64,000 nucleotides of DNA from Leifsonia shinshuensis (lineage in GTDB: Bacteria; Actinomycetota; Actinomycetes; Actinomycetales; Microbacteriaceae). Made by a program: the position numbers and the translations under genes. Below the pieces are notes generated by a model. That model searched no databases, had not been told where the DNA came from, and saw only the letters and a program-made list of their open reading frames with translations. Below are positions 17,034-24,729 of this stretch, one piece after another (position 1 is the stretch's first letter; each line of letters opens with the position of its first letter). The stretch lies in assembly GCF_013410375.1 (NCBI RefSeq), contig NZ_JACCFL010000001.1:1240001-1304000 (forward strand). Direction: 5' to 3'.

Positions 17034-17066
17034 GACCGCCGGGCGCGCACGCTGCGCCCGGCGGTC
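17034..17066. terminator. Strong hairpin terminator after the nuclease gene
   Basis: A perfect 13-bp stem (GACCGCCGGGCGC with its complement) closes a 7-nt loop, starting 16 bp after the nuclease stop. No T-run follows. Confidence 0.7.
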
Positions 17067-17082
17067 GCTCGTTCGCGGGCGC

Positions 17083-17135
17083 ATTCGTCACGAATCGCGC
17101 GAATCCGCGCCCGAATCGCAACATTCGTCACGAAT
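17083..17135. promoter_or_regulatory. Pair of identical 13-bp palindromes upstream of the membrane protein/XRE operon
   Basis: ATTCGTCACGAAT occurs at 17083-17095 and again at 17123-17135, exactly 40 bp apart (close to four helical turns), each within a longer shared CATTCGTCACGAATCGCG. They lie just upstream of a strong promoter. The product of the XRE gene in this operon is a natural candidate binder. Confidence 0.5.
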
Positions 17136-17151
17136 CGCGTGTCAGAAATTA

Positions 17152-17180
17152 TTGACACGATGTACGCGTCGCTTTACACT
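17152..17180 (+). promoter_or_regulatory. Sigma-70-type promoter of the membrane protein/XRE operon
   Basis: TTGACA and TACACT are separated by 17 bp. The -35 box is inside an inverted repeat GTGTCA-N8-TGACAC (17139-17158), and a CATGT/ACATG repeat lies between the -10 box and the start codon. These are consistent with autoregulation. Confidence 0.7.
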
Positions 17181-17216
17181 CGCCATGTAAATGATTTTTG
17201 ACATGGGAGGTGCGAA

Positions 17217-17627
17217 GTGTCCTTCGACGAGAAGAACGCGTGGGCGTACCTGGTCGTCGCCGTCCTCGGCTACGCGACCTACCTGATCCTGCTCGCGGCC
17301 CTCGGCCCCGGCGCCTACGTGCCGCTGCTGCTCTGGACGGTCGGCGCCTCCATCGCCGCCAACATCGTGGCCCGCATCGGCATCTCGATCGGCAACCCGC
17401 GCGAGGCCGACAAGCGCGACCAGCGCGACCGGGAGATCAAGGTGTTCGGTGAACGCGTCGGCCAGGCCTTCGTCGTCATCGGCGCCCTGGCCGCCCTCGT
17501 GCTGGCGCTGTTCGAGGCGCCGTGGTTCTGGATCGCGAACGCGGTCTACGCGGCGTTCGTGCTCTCCGCGGTCGTCGGCTCGATCGCCACCCTCGTGGCC
17601 TACCGTAAGGGGCTGCCCGCATGGTGA
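17217..17627 (+). CDS. Four-helix membrane protein paired with an XRE regulator
   Basis: A 136-residue protein with four hydrophobic segments (about 9-28, 32-52, 80-100, 104-126) and a charged loop in the middle (NPREADKRDQRDREIKVFGE). The GTG start at 17217 follows GGGAGG. It overlaps the next gene by 7 bp. Membrane protein/XRE pairs of this layout are common in Gram-positive bacteria and are often stress- or lipid-responsive, but the function here is unknown. Confidence 0.75.
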   Translation: MSFDEKNAWAYLVVAVLGYATYLILLAALGPGAYVPLLLWTVGASIAANIVARIGISIGNPREADKRDQRDREIKVFGERVGQAFVVIGALAALVLALFEAPWFWIANAVYAAFVLSAVVGSIATLVAYRKGLPAW

Positions 17628-17839
17628 AGCCCACCCGGGTCACCAACAGCATCCGGGCGCTCCGGTTCGGCGCGGGGGAGATGACCCAGGCCGAGCTCGC
17701 GGACCGGGTCGGCGTGACCCGCCAGACCATCATCGCCATCGAGCAGGGCCGGTACTCGCCGTCCCTGGAGATGGCCTTCCAGCTCGCTCGGGTGTTCGGG
17801 GTCCCGCTCGACGACGTCTTCCAGTACCCCGAGGAGTGA
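17621..17839 (+). CDS. Small XRE-family helix-turn-helix regulator
   Basis: A 72-residue protein that is almost only an HTH domain: EMTQAELADRVGVTRQTIIAIEQGRYSPSLEMAFQLARVFGVPLDDVFQ. It belongs to the short YgzD/Cro-like group. It overlaps the membrane protein gene by 7 bp, so translation is coupled. It probably represses its own operon through the repeats upstream. Confidence 0.88.
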   Translation: MVKPTRVTNSIRALRFGAGEMTQAELADRVGVTRQTIIAIEQGRYSPSLEMAFQLARVFGVPLDDVFQYPEE

Positions 17840-17847
17840 GGGGAATC

Positions 17848-18828
17848 ATGAACGCCACGATGCGCGCCGTCGTCCAGGACGTCTACGGCACCACCGCCGC
17901 CCTGCGGGTGGAGGAGGTGCCCGTGCCGTCGATCGGCCCCGGCGACCTGCTGGTGCGCGTCGAGGCGGCCGGCATCGACGCCGGCACCTGGCACCTCACC
18001 ACCGGCCGCCCCTACCTGATGCGGCTGATGGGCTTCGGGATGCGCGGCCCGTCGCAGCGGGTCCGCGGCGCCGCCTTCGCGGGCGTCGTGGAGGCCGTCG
18101 GAGCCGAAGTGACCGACCTGCGGCCCGGCGACGCCGTGTTCGGCTCGGCCGCCGGAGCGCTCGCCGAGCGGGTGCGCGCCGCGCGCGCGGAGGTCGTGCC
18201 GATCCCCGCCGGCCTCGGCTTCGCGGAGGCCGCCGCGGTGCCCATCTCGGCGGTGACCGCGCTGCAGGCGCTGGCCGCTGCGCAGGTGGATGCCGGCGAC
18301 CGGGTCCTGGTGCTGGGCGCGGCCGGCGGGGTCGGCCATTTCGCCGTGCAGCTCGCCGTCGCCCGCGGCGCCGAGGTGACGGGCGTCTGCAGCGGCCCCA
18401 AGACCGCGCTGGTGCGCGAGCTGGGCGCCGCCGACGCGATCGACTACACGACCACCGACCCGCTCGGCCTCGGCCGGGTCTGGGACGCGATCATCGACAC
18501 CGCGGGCAACCGGCCGCTCCGCGCGCTGCGGGCGAGCCTCGCCCCCGCGGGCGCGCTCGTCCTCGTCGGCGGGGAGGAGGGCGGCAGCATCCTCGGGGGG
18601 ATGGAGCGCGTCGCCGCGGCGGGGCTGAGGAATGCGACCTCCCGCCAGCGCCTGATCGGCCTGATGGCGCGCGAGCGCCAGGAGGACCTGATCGAGCTCG
18701 CCCGGCTCTACCGGGAGGGCGCCTTCCGCCCGGTCGTCGACACCGCCTACCCGCTGGAGCGCACCGCCGAGGCGATCGACCACGTCGGCGCCGGGCGGGC
18801 GCGCGGCAAGGTCGTGGTGGTGCCGTAG
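17848..18828 (+). CDS. Medium-chain dehydrogenase/reductase (quinone-oxidoreductase-like)
   Basis: A 326-residue MDR protein. The N-terminal GroES-like domain (about 1-125; GPGDLLVRVEAAGIDAGTWHL) is followed by a Rossmann domain with VLVLGAAGGVGHFAVQLAVARGAEVTGV (about 150-178). The zinc-ligand cysteines of alcohol dehydrogenases are absent, so it is likely a zinc-free NAD(P)H-dependent quinone or enoyl reductase. It begins 8 bp after the XRE gene with GAGGGGA before ATG 17848, so it may be part of the same transcript. The substrate is unknown. Confidence 0.85.
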   Translation: MNATMRAVVQDVYGTTAALRVEEVPVPSIGPGDLLVRVEAAGIDAGTWHLTTGRPYLMRLMGFGMRGPSQRVRGAAFAGVVEAVGAEVTDLRPGDAVFGSAAGALAERVRAARAEVVPIPAGLGFAEAAAVPISAVTALQALAAAQVDAGDRVLVLGAAGGVGHFAVQLAVARGAEVTGVCSGPKTALVRELGAADAIDYTTTDPLGLGRVWDAIIDTAGNRPLRALRASLAPAGALVLVGGEEGGSILGGMERVAAAGLRNATSRQRLIGLMARERQEDLIELARLYREGAFRPVVDTAYPLERTAEAIDHVGAGRARGKVVVVP

Positions 18829-18851
18829 CATCCTGCCGGGTCCGCCGGGCG

Positions 18852-19184
18852 TCACACCTGGAAGTACAGCTCCGTGTGCAGCGTGCACCCCGGGTTGAAC
18901 GGCGCCCCGCACTCCGGGCAGGAGTCGGCCTCCAGGTAGTCGGCGATCGTCAGCGTGGCCTTGCACACCCCGCACAGCACCGCCCGCTCGTCCCGCTCGG
19001 CCACCGGCCACTGCTCCGCCGGGTGGCCCGCCGTCTCCGCGTGGCAGGCGTGGCACGGGTAGAACTCGCCGCAGCAGGCGAACCGGATCGCGATCACGTC
19101 GAGCGGCGTCCGGTAGTGGACGCAGCGGGTCTGGTCGTCGACCGTCGGGCCGAGCACACGCGGCCCTGTCACGCCGCCGCTCAT
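18852..19184 (-). CDS. CHY zinc-finger protein
   Basis: A 110-residue protein with the CHY-finger spacing: CVHY, then FACCGEFYPCHACHAETAGH, VLCGVCKATLTIADYL and CPECGAPFNPGC. It has nine Cys plus several His residues, so it should bind multiple zinc ions. The start overlaps the EcfT stop by 4 bp (ATGA), placing it at the end of the biotin operon. Its role there is unknown. Confidence 0.85.
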   Translation of the reverse strand: MSGGVTGPRVLGPTVDDQTRCVHYRTPLDVIAIRFACCGEFYPCHACHAETAGHPAEQWPVAERDERAVLCGVCKATLTIADYLEADSCPECGAPFNPGCTLHTELYFQV

Positions 19185-19792
19185 CGCACGCCTCGCGCCG
19201 TCAACGCGTCGCCCAGCTCGTCCGCGTGCTTGAACGCCACCACCAGGAACGGGACGGCGAACGCCCGCAGGCCGGCCCGGGCGCCGCGGGCGCGCTGGGC
19301 GTCCCGGACGTCGCGCGCCAGCCCCGCGAGGACGGGCACGGTGCTCAGCGTCACGGTCAGCAGCAGCGCCGCCCGCGCGGGGTCGACCCGCAGGGCGGCG
19401 AGCGGCCGGAGGCCGCGCTCGACGGCGTCCAGCAGGTTGGTGACCCGGGTGGTCAGCACGAGCAGCGCCGCGAGCACGACGGCGGAGGTCACCCGGGCCG
19501 TGTTGGCGACGGCCGGCTCCGGGCCGAGGAAGAGCAGTTGGCCGCCGAGGGTGATCACGATCACCCAGCGTACGGCGAGCACCTGACGGGCGAGCTCGCG
19601 CAGGCCGAGCATGCCGTCGCCCAGCCCGGCGAGCGCGTAGGCGACCACGGGCAGTGCGGCGGCGATCCCGGCCGCGGCCCAGGTGGAGGGCAGCAGGGAC
19701 ACCGCGAGCACCGCCGCGAGCACGAGCAGCAGCTTCGGCCCGGCGGGCATCCGGTGCAGCGGTCCCGTCCCCGGGCGGTAGAGGGTCAGCAC
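19181..19792 (-). CDS. bioN: ECF transporter transmembrane protein EcfT (BioN/CbiQ family)
   Basis: A 203-residue membrane protein with five or six hydrophobic segments and the two EcfT coupling motifs: DAQRARGARAG (about 165-175) and DALTARGVR at the C-terminus, whose Ala-Arg-Gly cores contact the ATPase. It joins the ATPase to the BioY substrate-binding subunit. The GTG start lies inside the ATPase gene (7-bp overlap), preceded by AGGGGAG. Confidence 0.85.
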   Translation of the reverse strand: MLTLYRPGTGPLHRMPAGPKLLLVLAAVLAVSLLPSTWAAAGIAAALPVVAYALAGLGDGMLGLRELARQVLAVRWVIVITLGGQLLFLGPEPAVANTARVTSAVVLAALLVLTTRVTNLLDAVERGLRPLAALRVDPARAALLLTVTLSTVPVLAGLARDVRDAQRARGARAGLRAFAVPFLVVAFKHADELGDALTARGVR

Positions 19793-20487
19793 GGGAGGCT
19801 CCCCTCGGCGAGCAGACGCTCGTATGCCGCGATCAGGTCGCCCGGCTCACCGACGGCGGCCACGGTGCCGCCGGCGAACAGCACCGCGGCGTCGCAGCGC
19901 GCGGCGAGGGCCAGGTCGTGGGTGACCAGGAGGAGGCGGTGCCCGGCGTCCTCGAGGAGGTGGTCGGCGACGCGGCGCGCGTTCCGCGCGTCGAGGTAGG
20001 CGGTGGGCTCGTCGGCGATCACGAGCTCCGGACGCCGGACGAACGCCCCGCAGAGCGCCAGGAGCTGCTTCTGCCCTCCGGACAGGTCGTGGGACGGCCG
20101 GTCGGCGAGCGCGGCCAGCCCGAACCGGTCGAGCGCCTCGGCCACCCGGGCTGCGGTGGCCTCCCGGCCGAGCCGGTCGGCCCGCAGCGAGAAGGCGACG
20201 TCCTCCGCGACGGTCGGCATGATGATCTGGGCGTCGGGGTTGCTGAACACGACCGCGATCCGCTTCCGCAGCTCCGCGGCCTGCCGCGCCGGGTCGAGGC
20301 CCAGCACGCGCAGCTCCCCGGCGGAGGCGGGGACCAGCCCGCCGAGGAGGCGCGCGAACGTGGACTTCCCCGACCCGTTCTCGCCGATCACCGCCACCGT
20401 GCGCGCGTCGAGGTCGAGGGTGACGTCGTGGAGCGCGTCGACGTCGCCGAGGCGCACGCCGACGTCCCGCAGCCGGAGGGCGCTCAC
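19786..20487 (-). CDS. bioM: ECF transporter ATPase (BioM-like)
   Basis: A 233-residue ABC ATPase: Walker A IGENGSGKST (about 35-44), Q-loop region VVFSNPDAQIIMPTV, signature HDLSGGQKQLLAL, Walker B LVIADEPTAYLD and switch His in LLVTHD. The layout matches EcfA/BioM/CbiO. The GTG start at 20487 overlaps the thiolase stop (GTGA). With EcfT and BioY it should form a complete biotin importer, although here the ATPase and EcfT genes are separated from bioY by two enzyme genes. Confidence 0.88.
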   Translation of the reverse strand: MSALRLRDVGVRLGDVDALHDVTLDLDARTVAVIGENGSGKSTFARLLGGLVPASAGELRVLGLDPARQAAELRKRIAVVFSNPDAQIIMPTVAEDVAFSLRADRLGREATAARVAEALDRFGLAALADRPSHDLSGGQKQLLALCGAFVRRPELVIADEPTAYLDARNARRVADHLLEDAGHRLLLVTHDLALAARCDAAVLFAGGTVAAVGEPGDLIAAYERLLAEGSLPC

Positions 20488-21608
20488 CGCACGACCTCCA
20501 GCACCGCGGCGACGCCGAGGCCGCCTCCGACCGACGCGGCGGCGACGCCGATCGTCCCGGCCGGCGCCCCGCCGCGCACGAGCCGGCTGAACAGCCGGAC
20601 CACGGCGACGGCGCCGCTGGCGCCCCACGGGTGCCCGAGGGCGAGCGCGCCGCCGTCCGCGCACACGCGCGGGTCGTCCTCGGCGACGCCGATCCGCTCC
20701 AGGACGGCGATGCTCTGCGATGCGAACGCCTCCACGAGCTCGAACGCGGCGACCTGGTGCCGCTCGACGCCGGCGGCCGCGAGTGCGGACAGGATCGCGG
20801 GCGCCGCGCCGATCCCGGGCAGCGCGGGGTCGCAGCCGACGATCGCGCCGGCGCGCACCGCGAGTCCCGGAGCGGCGCCGGCGGGAGCGACCAGGACGGC
20901 CGCCGCGCCGTCGCCGATGCGGGTCGCGGTCCCGGCGGTGAGCGCGCCGCCGGGGAAGAGTGCGGGCAGGCGCGGCAGCAGCCGGTCGGCCGCGCCGATC
21001 GCGTCGTCCCGGTCGAGCCCGGCGAGCGGCACCAGCTCGTCCGCGAACCGCCCGGCCGCCAACGCCTCCCGCGCCCGGGCGTGGCTGCGCGCGGCGTGCG
21101 CGTCGAGCCGCGACCGCGGGATGCCGTCGTGCGTCGCCAGATCCTCCGCCGCCCGCACCATGTCCGGATCCGGGAAGCCTTCCGGCGCGAAGGGCGCCCG
21201 GTCGTAGGCGACCCCGTCGACCGACCGGACCGGGGCTGTGGAGGCGCTCTCCACACCTCCGGCGAGCCGGGCCCTGCCGTCGCCGGCCCGGATCCCGGCG
21301 GCCGCGTCGAGGATCGCCGCCAGGCCGCTCCCGCACTGCCGGTCGACCGTGCCGCCAGGGATCGCGGCGTCCAGCCCGGCGGCCAGCGCGGCGACCCGGG
21401 CCGGGTTGCCGCCCGGGCCCATGCAGTTGCCCAGGAGCACGTCGGCGACGTCGGCCGGTGCGCCGGCGGCGGTCGCGGCGTCGTCCAGGACGGCGCGCAG
21501 CACCGGAGCGGCCAGCTGCTCCACGCGCAGGCCCGCGAGAGCGCGGCCGCGGGTGCCGATCGGGGTGCGGCGCGCGGCGATGACGATGGGGGAGCGCTCA
21601 GCGTTCAA
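20484..21608 (-). CDS. Thiolase-like protein of the biotin operon, second catalytic Cys replaced
   Basis: A 374-residue thiolase. The nucleophile Cys is present in VDRQCGSGLAA (about 85-95) and GGALALGHPWGASGA carries the catalytic His. The C-terminal CxGGGxG motif reads ASVGGGLG, so the usual acid/base Cys is Ser, and the NEAFA motif reads VEAFA. Loss of that Cys normally cripples thiolysis or condensation. The likely start is TTG 21608, overlapping the ligase stop. The order bioY, AMP ligase, thiolase parallels the Bacillus yhfUTS operon of the biotin regulon. It may act on pimeloyl-type acyl groups (inference). Confidence 0.8.
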   Translation of the reverse strand: MNAERSPIVIAARRTPIGTRGRALAGLRVEQLAAPVLRAVLDDAATAAGAPADVADVLLGNCMGPGGNPARVAALAAGLDAAIPGGTVDRQCGSGLAAILDAAAGIRAGDGRARLAGGVESASTAPVRSVDGVAYDRAPFAPEGFPDPDMVRAAEDLATHDGIPRSRLDAHAARSHARAREALAAGRFADELVPLAGLDRDDAIGAADRLLPRLPALFPGGALTAGTATRIGDGAAAVLVAPAGAAPGLAVRAGAIVGCDPALPGIGAAPAILSALAAAGVERHQVAAFELVEAFASQSIAVLERIGVAEDDPRVCADGGALALGHPWGASGAVAVVRLFSRLVRGGAPAGTIGVAAASVGGGLGVAAVLEVVR

Positions 21609-22734
21609 GCGGCCGCACCTCCCCGTCGAGCACGCGCCGGACGGCCTCCGCGCGGGCCGGCTTGCCCGCGGCCGTGCGCGGCAGCTCGGCCGCGAACCAG
21701 CGGCGCGGACGGTGCGCGGGGGCGAGCCGTTCGGCCGCCGCGGACCGGAGCACGGCGAGCGACGGGACGGCGCCCTCCGGCTCGACGACGGCGGCGACGA
21801 GAGCGCCGATCCGCCCGGTCGGGAGGCCGAACACCACGGCGTCGCGCACACCGGGAACCGACCGCAGCGCCTCCTCCACCTCGTCCGGCACGATGGTGGC
21901 CGACGCGCTCAGGATGGCGCCGTCCGCCCGGCCGAGCAGGCGCACGCGCTCGCCGCCGCCCGGAGCGGGGACCAGCTCGGCCCGGTCGCCGACCGTCGCC
22001 CAGTCGCCGTCGCGGCGCAGCGGCCCCGGAACGCCAGCGTAGCCGTGGGCGACGTAGGGGGAGCGCACCCACAGCTCGCCGCCGCGCACCCGCAGCCCCA
22101 CGCCGGGGAATGGGACGAGCCCGTCGCCGTGGTCGACGGCGACGAAGGACAGCTCCGCCGCGCCGTAGTACGCGGTCACGCGCAGCCCGGCCGCCTCGGC
22201 CCTGGACCGCAGCGCCGGGTCGAGGCGCGAGCCGCCGACCAGGGCCGAGCGGATGCCGGAGGCCGCTCCCGACTCCAGCAAGCGCCGCAGCGACTCCGGG
22301 GTGCCGTGGAAGCAGTCGGCGCCGGAGCCGTCCGCGAGCGCCGCGCCGCCGAGCACCGGTCGCGGGCCGCCGTCGAGCGCGTGCGCGAGGGAGAACAGGG
22401 TGAGGGAGGAGGACGCGGGAGCCGGGAGGGCGACGGCGCGGCCGCGGCCCAGTAACTCGGCCACCGCAGCGAACGACGACGCCCACGACTCGTGCGTGCG
22501 CAGGACGATCCGCGGCGGCCCGCTGCTGCCCGAGGTCAGCGTCGCCCAGCCGATCCGGTCCGGGTCTCCTGCATCGCCGAGCCCGGCCCGGGTCGCCGCC
22601 TCCACCGCCGCGGTCAGCTGCGCGGGCGGACGGCGGCCGTCGAGCACGAGCGGGACGCCGCCGGCGGCCCTGGCCTCCCGGAGCCGGTCGAGCAGTGCGG
22701 GATCGTCGTCGCGCAGCGGGGCGATCGGGCTCAT
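21598..22734 (-). CDS. AMP-forming acyl ligase-like protein of the biotin operon
   Basis: A 378-residue member of the adenylate-forming family, short compared with the usual 500 or more. The phosphate-binding motif is TLTSGSSGPPRIVLRTHESW (about 89-108), VTAYYGAAELS is the A5-like motif, GDRAELV and LLGRADGAI are the hinge motifs, and PRTAAGKPARA holds the C-terminal catalytic Lys. The missing length is N-terminal. The start ATG 22734 overlaps the bioY stop (ATGA). It corresponds in position to Bacillus yhfT. It probably activates pimelate or a related acid (inference). Confidence 0.8.
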   Translation of the reverse strand: MSPIAPLRDDDPALLDRLREARAAGGVPLVLDGRRPPAQLTAAVEAATRAGLGDAGDPDRIGWATLTSGSSGPPRIVLRTHESWASSFAAVAELLGRGRAVALPAPASSSLTLFSLAHALDGGPRPVLGGAALADGSGADCFHGTPESLRRLLESGAASGIRSALVGGSRLDPALRSRAEAAGLRVTAYYGAAELSFVAVDHGDGLVPFPGVGLRVRGGELWVRSPYVAHGYAGVPGPLRRDGDWATVGDRAELVPAPGGGERVRLLGRADGAILSASATIVPDEVEEALRSVPGVRDAVVFGLPTGRIGALVAAVVEPEGAVPSLAVLRSAAAERLAPAHRPRRWFAAELPRTAAGKPARAEAVRRVLDGEVRPLER

Positions 22735-23396
22735 GCGACAGGCGCGCCGTCCCGTCCTGCGGCCGGCGCCGTCTCGGGAGCGGTGGCCGGCTTGGCCGCC
22801 CAGGTCCGCCGGAACGCGCGCGGGTAGGCGCGGACCAGCGTGGTCACCACCGCCGTCGCGATCGCGGCCTTGATGAGGTCGCCCGGCACGAACACCAGGC
22901 TGGTGAGGGCGGTCTCGCCGAGCGGCAGCCGGGTGACGAGGCTCTGCACCGGGATCCCCACCGCGTACACCACGAGGATGCCGCCGACGATGACGCCCAC
23001 GAGCGTCCGCCAGGCGACGGGCTTGCGGTTGCCGGCGTGCACGATCAGGCCGATGACGGCCGCGCCGACGATCCAGCCGAACAGGTAGCCTGCCGACGGG
23101 CCGACGAAGACGCCGATGCCGCCGCGGCCGCCCGCGAGCAGGGGGAGCCCGGCGGCGACGAGCGCCAGGAGGACGGTCATCGAGAGCGCGCCGAGCCAGG
23201 GTCCGAGCAGTGCGCCGGCGAGCATGACGCCGAGCGTCTGAGCGGTGATCGGGACCGCGCCGAAGACGGTGAAGCCGCCGGGCAGGCCGAGCACGGCCAC
23301 GATCGCCGCGACGACGGCGACGCGGGCGAGGTCGGTGGCGTCGATCGCCCGGCGGGAGGGGCGGGCGGCCGGGGTGGTGCGGGGGGAGTCGGTCAT
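22731..23396 (-). CDS. bioY: Biotin transporter substrate-binding subunit BioY
   Basis: A 221-residue membrane protein with six hydrophobic segments and BioY hallmarks: FGAVPITAQTLGVMLAGALLGPWLGALS (about 46-73), GGIGVFVGPSAGYLFGW (about 92-108) and FVPGDLIKAAIAT (about 168-180). It is the S-component capturing biotin for the ECF ATPase/EcfT module encoded downstream. The ATG 23396 is preceded by GAAGGAAA. The 58 bp to the divergent regulator holds two operator-like palindromes. Confidence 0.93.
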   Translation of the reverse strand: MTDSPRTTPAARPSRRAIDATDLARVAVVAAIVAVLGLPGGFTVFGAVPITAQTLGVMLAGALLGPWLGALSMTVLLALVAAGLPLLAGGRGGIGVFVGPSAGYLFGWIVGAAVIGLIVHAGNRKPVAWRTLVGVIVGGILVVYAVGIPVQSLVTRLPLGETALTSLVFVPGDLIKAAIATAVVTTLVRAYPRAFRRTWAAKPATAPETAPAAGRDGAPVA

Positions 23397-23413
23397 CGGG
23401 GGTTTCCTTCACC

Positions 23414-23441
23414 TGAACACTGTTCACCTGAACAGCGTTCA
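23414..23441. promoter_or_regulatory. Two BioQ-type operators between bioY and its TetR regulator
   Basis: TGAACACTGTTCA (23414-23426) and TGAACAGCGTTCA (23429-23441) are both TGAAC-N3-GTTCA palindromes, centred 15 bp apart. This resembles the TGAAC-N3-GTTAC consensus known for BioQ of corynebacteria. A TATAGT -10 box for the regulator begins at 23443, so binding should block its promoter. Confidence 0.8.
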
Positions 23442-23454
23442 CTATAGTGGTGCC

Positions 23455-24111
23455 GTGACGGGAAACGAAAGCGCACGCAGGCACACCCGCGACGACGTGG
23501 CGGAGACCGCTCTGCGGATCCTCGACGACTACGGCCTCCCGGATCTGACCATGCGCCGGCTCGCCGCCGCGCTCGACGTGCAGGCGAGCGCGCTCTACTG
23601 GCACTTCCCGAACAAGCAGACCCTGCTCGCCGAGCTCGCGGACCGCATCGTCGGCCGGGCCGCCGTCCCCGCCGCCGGCGCGGGGGCCGACTGGCCCGAC
23701 CGGGTGCGCGGGGAGGCCGCCGCCCTCCGCGACGCCCTGCTCGCCTACCGCGACGGCGCCGAGGTCGTCGCCAGCACGGCCGCGCTCGGCCTGGGCGGGG
23801 CGCCCGCCCAGCAGCGGCTGGAGGCCGCGGTCCGCTCGGGGGGCTTCGACGACGAGACCGCGGCGCGCGCGGCGACCGCACTGCTGCACTTCGTGCTTGG
23901 CCACGTCTCGCACGAGCAGCAGCGGATGCAGTTCGACAGCATCGGCGTCCTGGCCACCGGCGAGGCGGCCGACCCGCTGGACGAGACGGACTCGGCCGCG
24001 GCCTTCGCGTTCGGCGTCGACCTCCTGGTCGGCGGGCTGCACCGGCTCCGCGACGCGTCGGCGCCCGCGGCGGCCGATCGCCCCGAGGAGATCAGTCGCT
24101 CCCGAACGTGA
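23455..24111 (+). CDS. bioQ: TetR-family repressor, BioQ-like biotin regulator
   Basis: A 218-residue TetR protein with HTH LTMRRLAAALDVQASALYWHFPNKQTLLAELADRI (about 31-65) and a TetR_C-type C-terminal domain. It is transcribed divergently from bioY across two BioQ-like palindromes, which supports the BioQ role better than sequence alone. The GTG at 23455 lies 6 nt after a TATAGT -10 box, so the mRNA is probably leaderless. It overlaps the convergent DUF3566 gene by 20 bp. BioQ proteins repress biotin genes; the link to biotin level (for example through BirA) is not visible here. Confidence 0.8.
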   Translation: MTGNESARRHTRDDVAETALRILDDYGLPDLTMRRLAAALDVQASALYWHFPNKQTLLAELADRIVGRAAVPAAGAGADWPDRVRGEAAALRDALLAYRDGAEVVASTAALGLGGAPAQQRLEAAVRSGGFDDETAARAATALLHFVLGHVSHEQQRMQFDSIGVLATGEAADPLDETDSAAAFAFGVDLLVGGLHRLRDASAPAAADRPEEISRSRT

Positions 24112-24469
24112 CCTTCCAGCCGCCGACGACGTTGGTGGCGAGGTTGAACAGCGCCGCGACGATCGCGCCGAGCGCGGACACGACGATGACCTCCAGCAGC
24201 GCCACCACGAGGGTGAACGTCATCACGTTGGAGAAGGTGAGACCGGCGACCAGCGAGGCGCCCTGGGCGCCCGCGATGCTCTCCAAGAACGAGGACATCG
24301 AGCCCACCACGCCCACCTTGTCGAGCACCGACCAGGCGAGCAGCGTGAGCGCGACGATGACCACGGCGAGCACCAGGCTGACCAGGAACGACATCTTCAG
24401 CGCGGACCAGAAGTCGATGTAGACGAGGCGCATCGTCGCGCGCTTCTTCTGCTTCGTGCGTGCCGACAT
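24092..24469 (-). CDS. DUF3566 membrane protein
   Basis: A 125-residue protein with a basic N-terminus (MSARTKQKKRATMRLVYIDFWSALK) and two hydrophobic segments (about 28-50 and 80-110), ending NLATNVVGGWKVTFGSD, as in DUF3566. Such genes usually sit beside gyrA in actinobacteria; here the gene stands alone. The ATG at 24469 has GGAGG about 6 nt upstream. Function unknown. Confidence 0.8.
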   Translation of the reverse strand: MSARTKQKKRATMRLVYIDFWSALKMSFLVSLVLAVVIVALTLLAWSVLDKVGVVGSMSSFLESIAGAQGASLVAGLTFSNVMTFTLVVALLEVIVVSALGAIVAALFNLATNVVGGWKVTFGSD

Positions 24470-24599
24470 CGGCGACCTCCCCAGGCGGTGCGTGAATCGA
24501 ACCGCTCGCGCGGCTCCCCCGTCCGCGATTCTAACCGACGCCCCCGTACGCGCCCCGCGACGGTGCCGGGCGTCGAAACAAACCGATCGACCGGTTATG

Positions 24600-24715
24600 C
24601 ATGTAATATGGCTCTGCGGGGGCGAACGCCCGACCGACGTGCACGTCGCAACGGCGACCACTGGGGGGATGTCGGTCGGGCGGTTCCCCGATCGGCGCGG
24701 GCTGGGGAGCCCCCG
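24600..24715 (+). ncRNA. Candidate structured RNA in the DUF3566-TetR intergenic region
   Basis: In otherwise GC-rich DNA, AACCGATCGACCGGTT (24581-24596) and a TAATAT box (24604-24609) are followed by nested repeats: GCCCGACCGAC (24628-24638) pairs perfectly with 24671-24681, an 11-bp stem around 32 nt, and GGGCT-gggg-AGCCC (24699-24712) forms a terminal hairpin. No convincing reading frame covers the stretch. No known RNA family was recognised, and a matching -35 box is not clear. Confidence 0.3.
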
Positions 24716-24729
24716 TCAGACGTGCGCCG

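Noticed and set aside
13683..17084. A 1133-codon open frame opposite the secreted nuclease
   Set aside because: Antisense shadow with biased composition and no recognisable domain.
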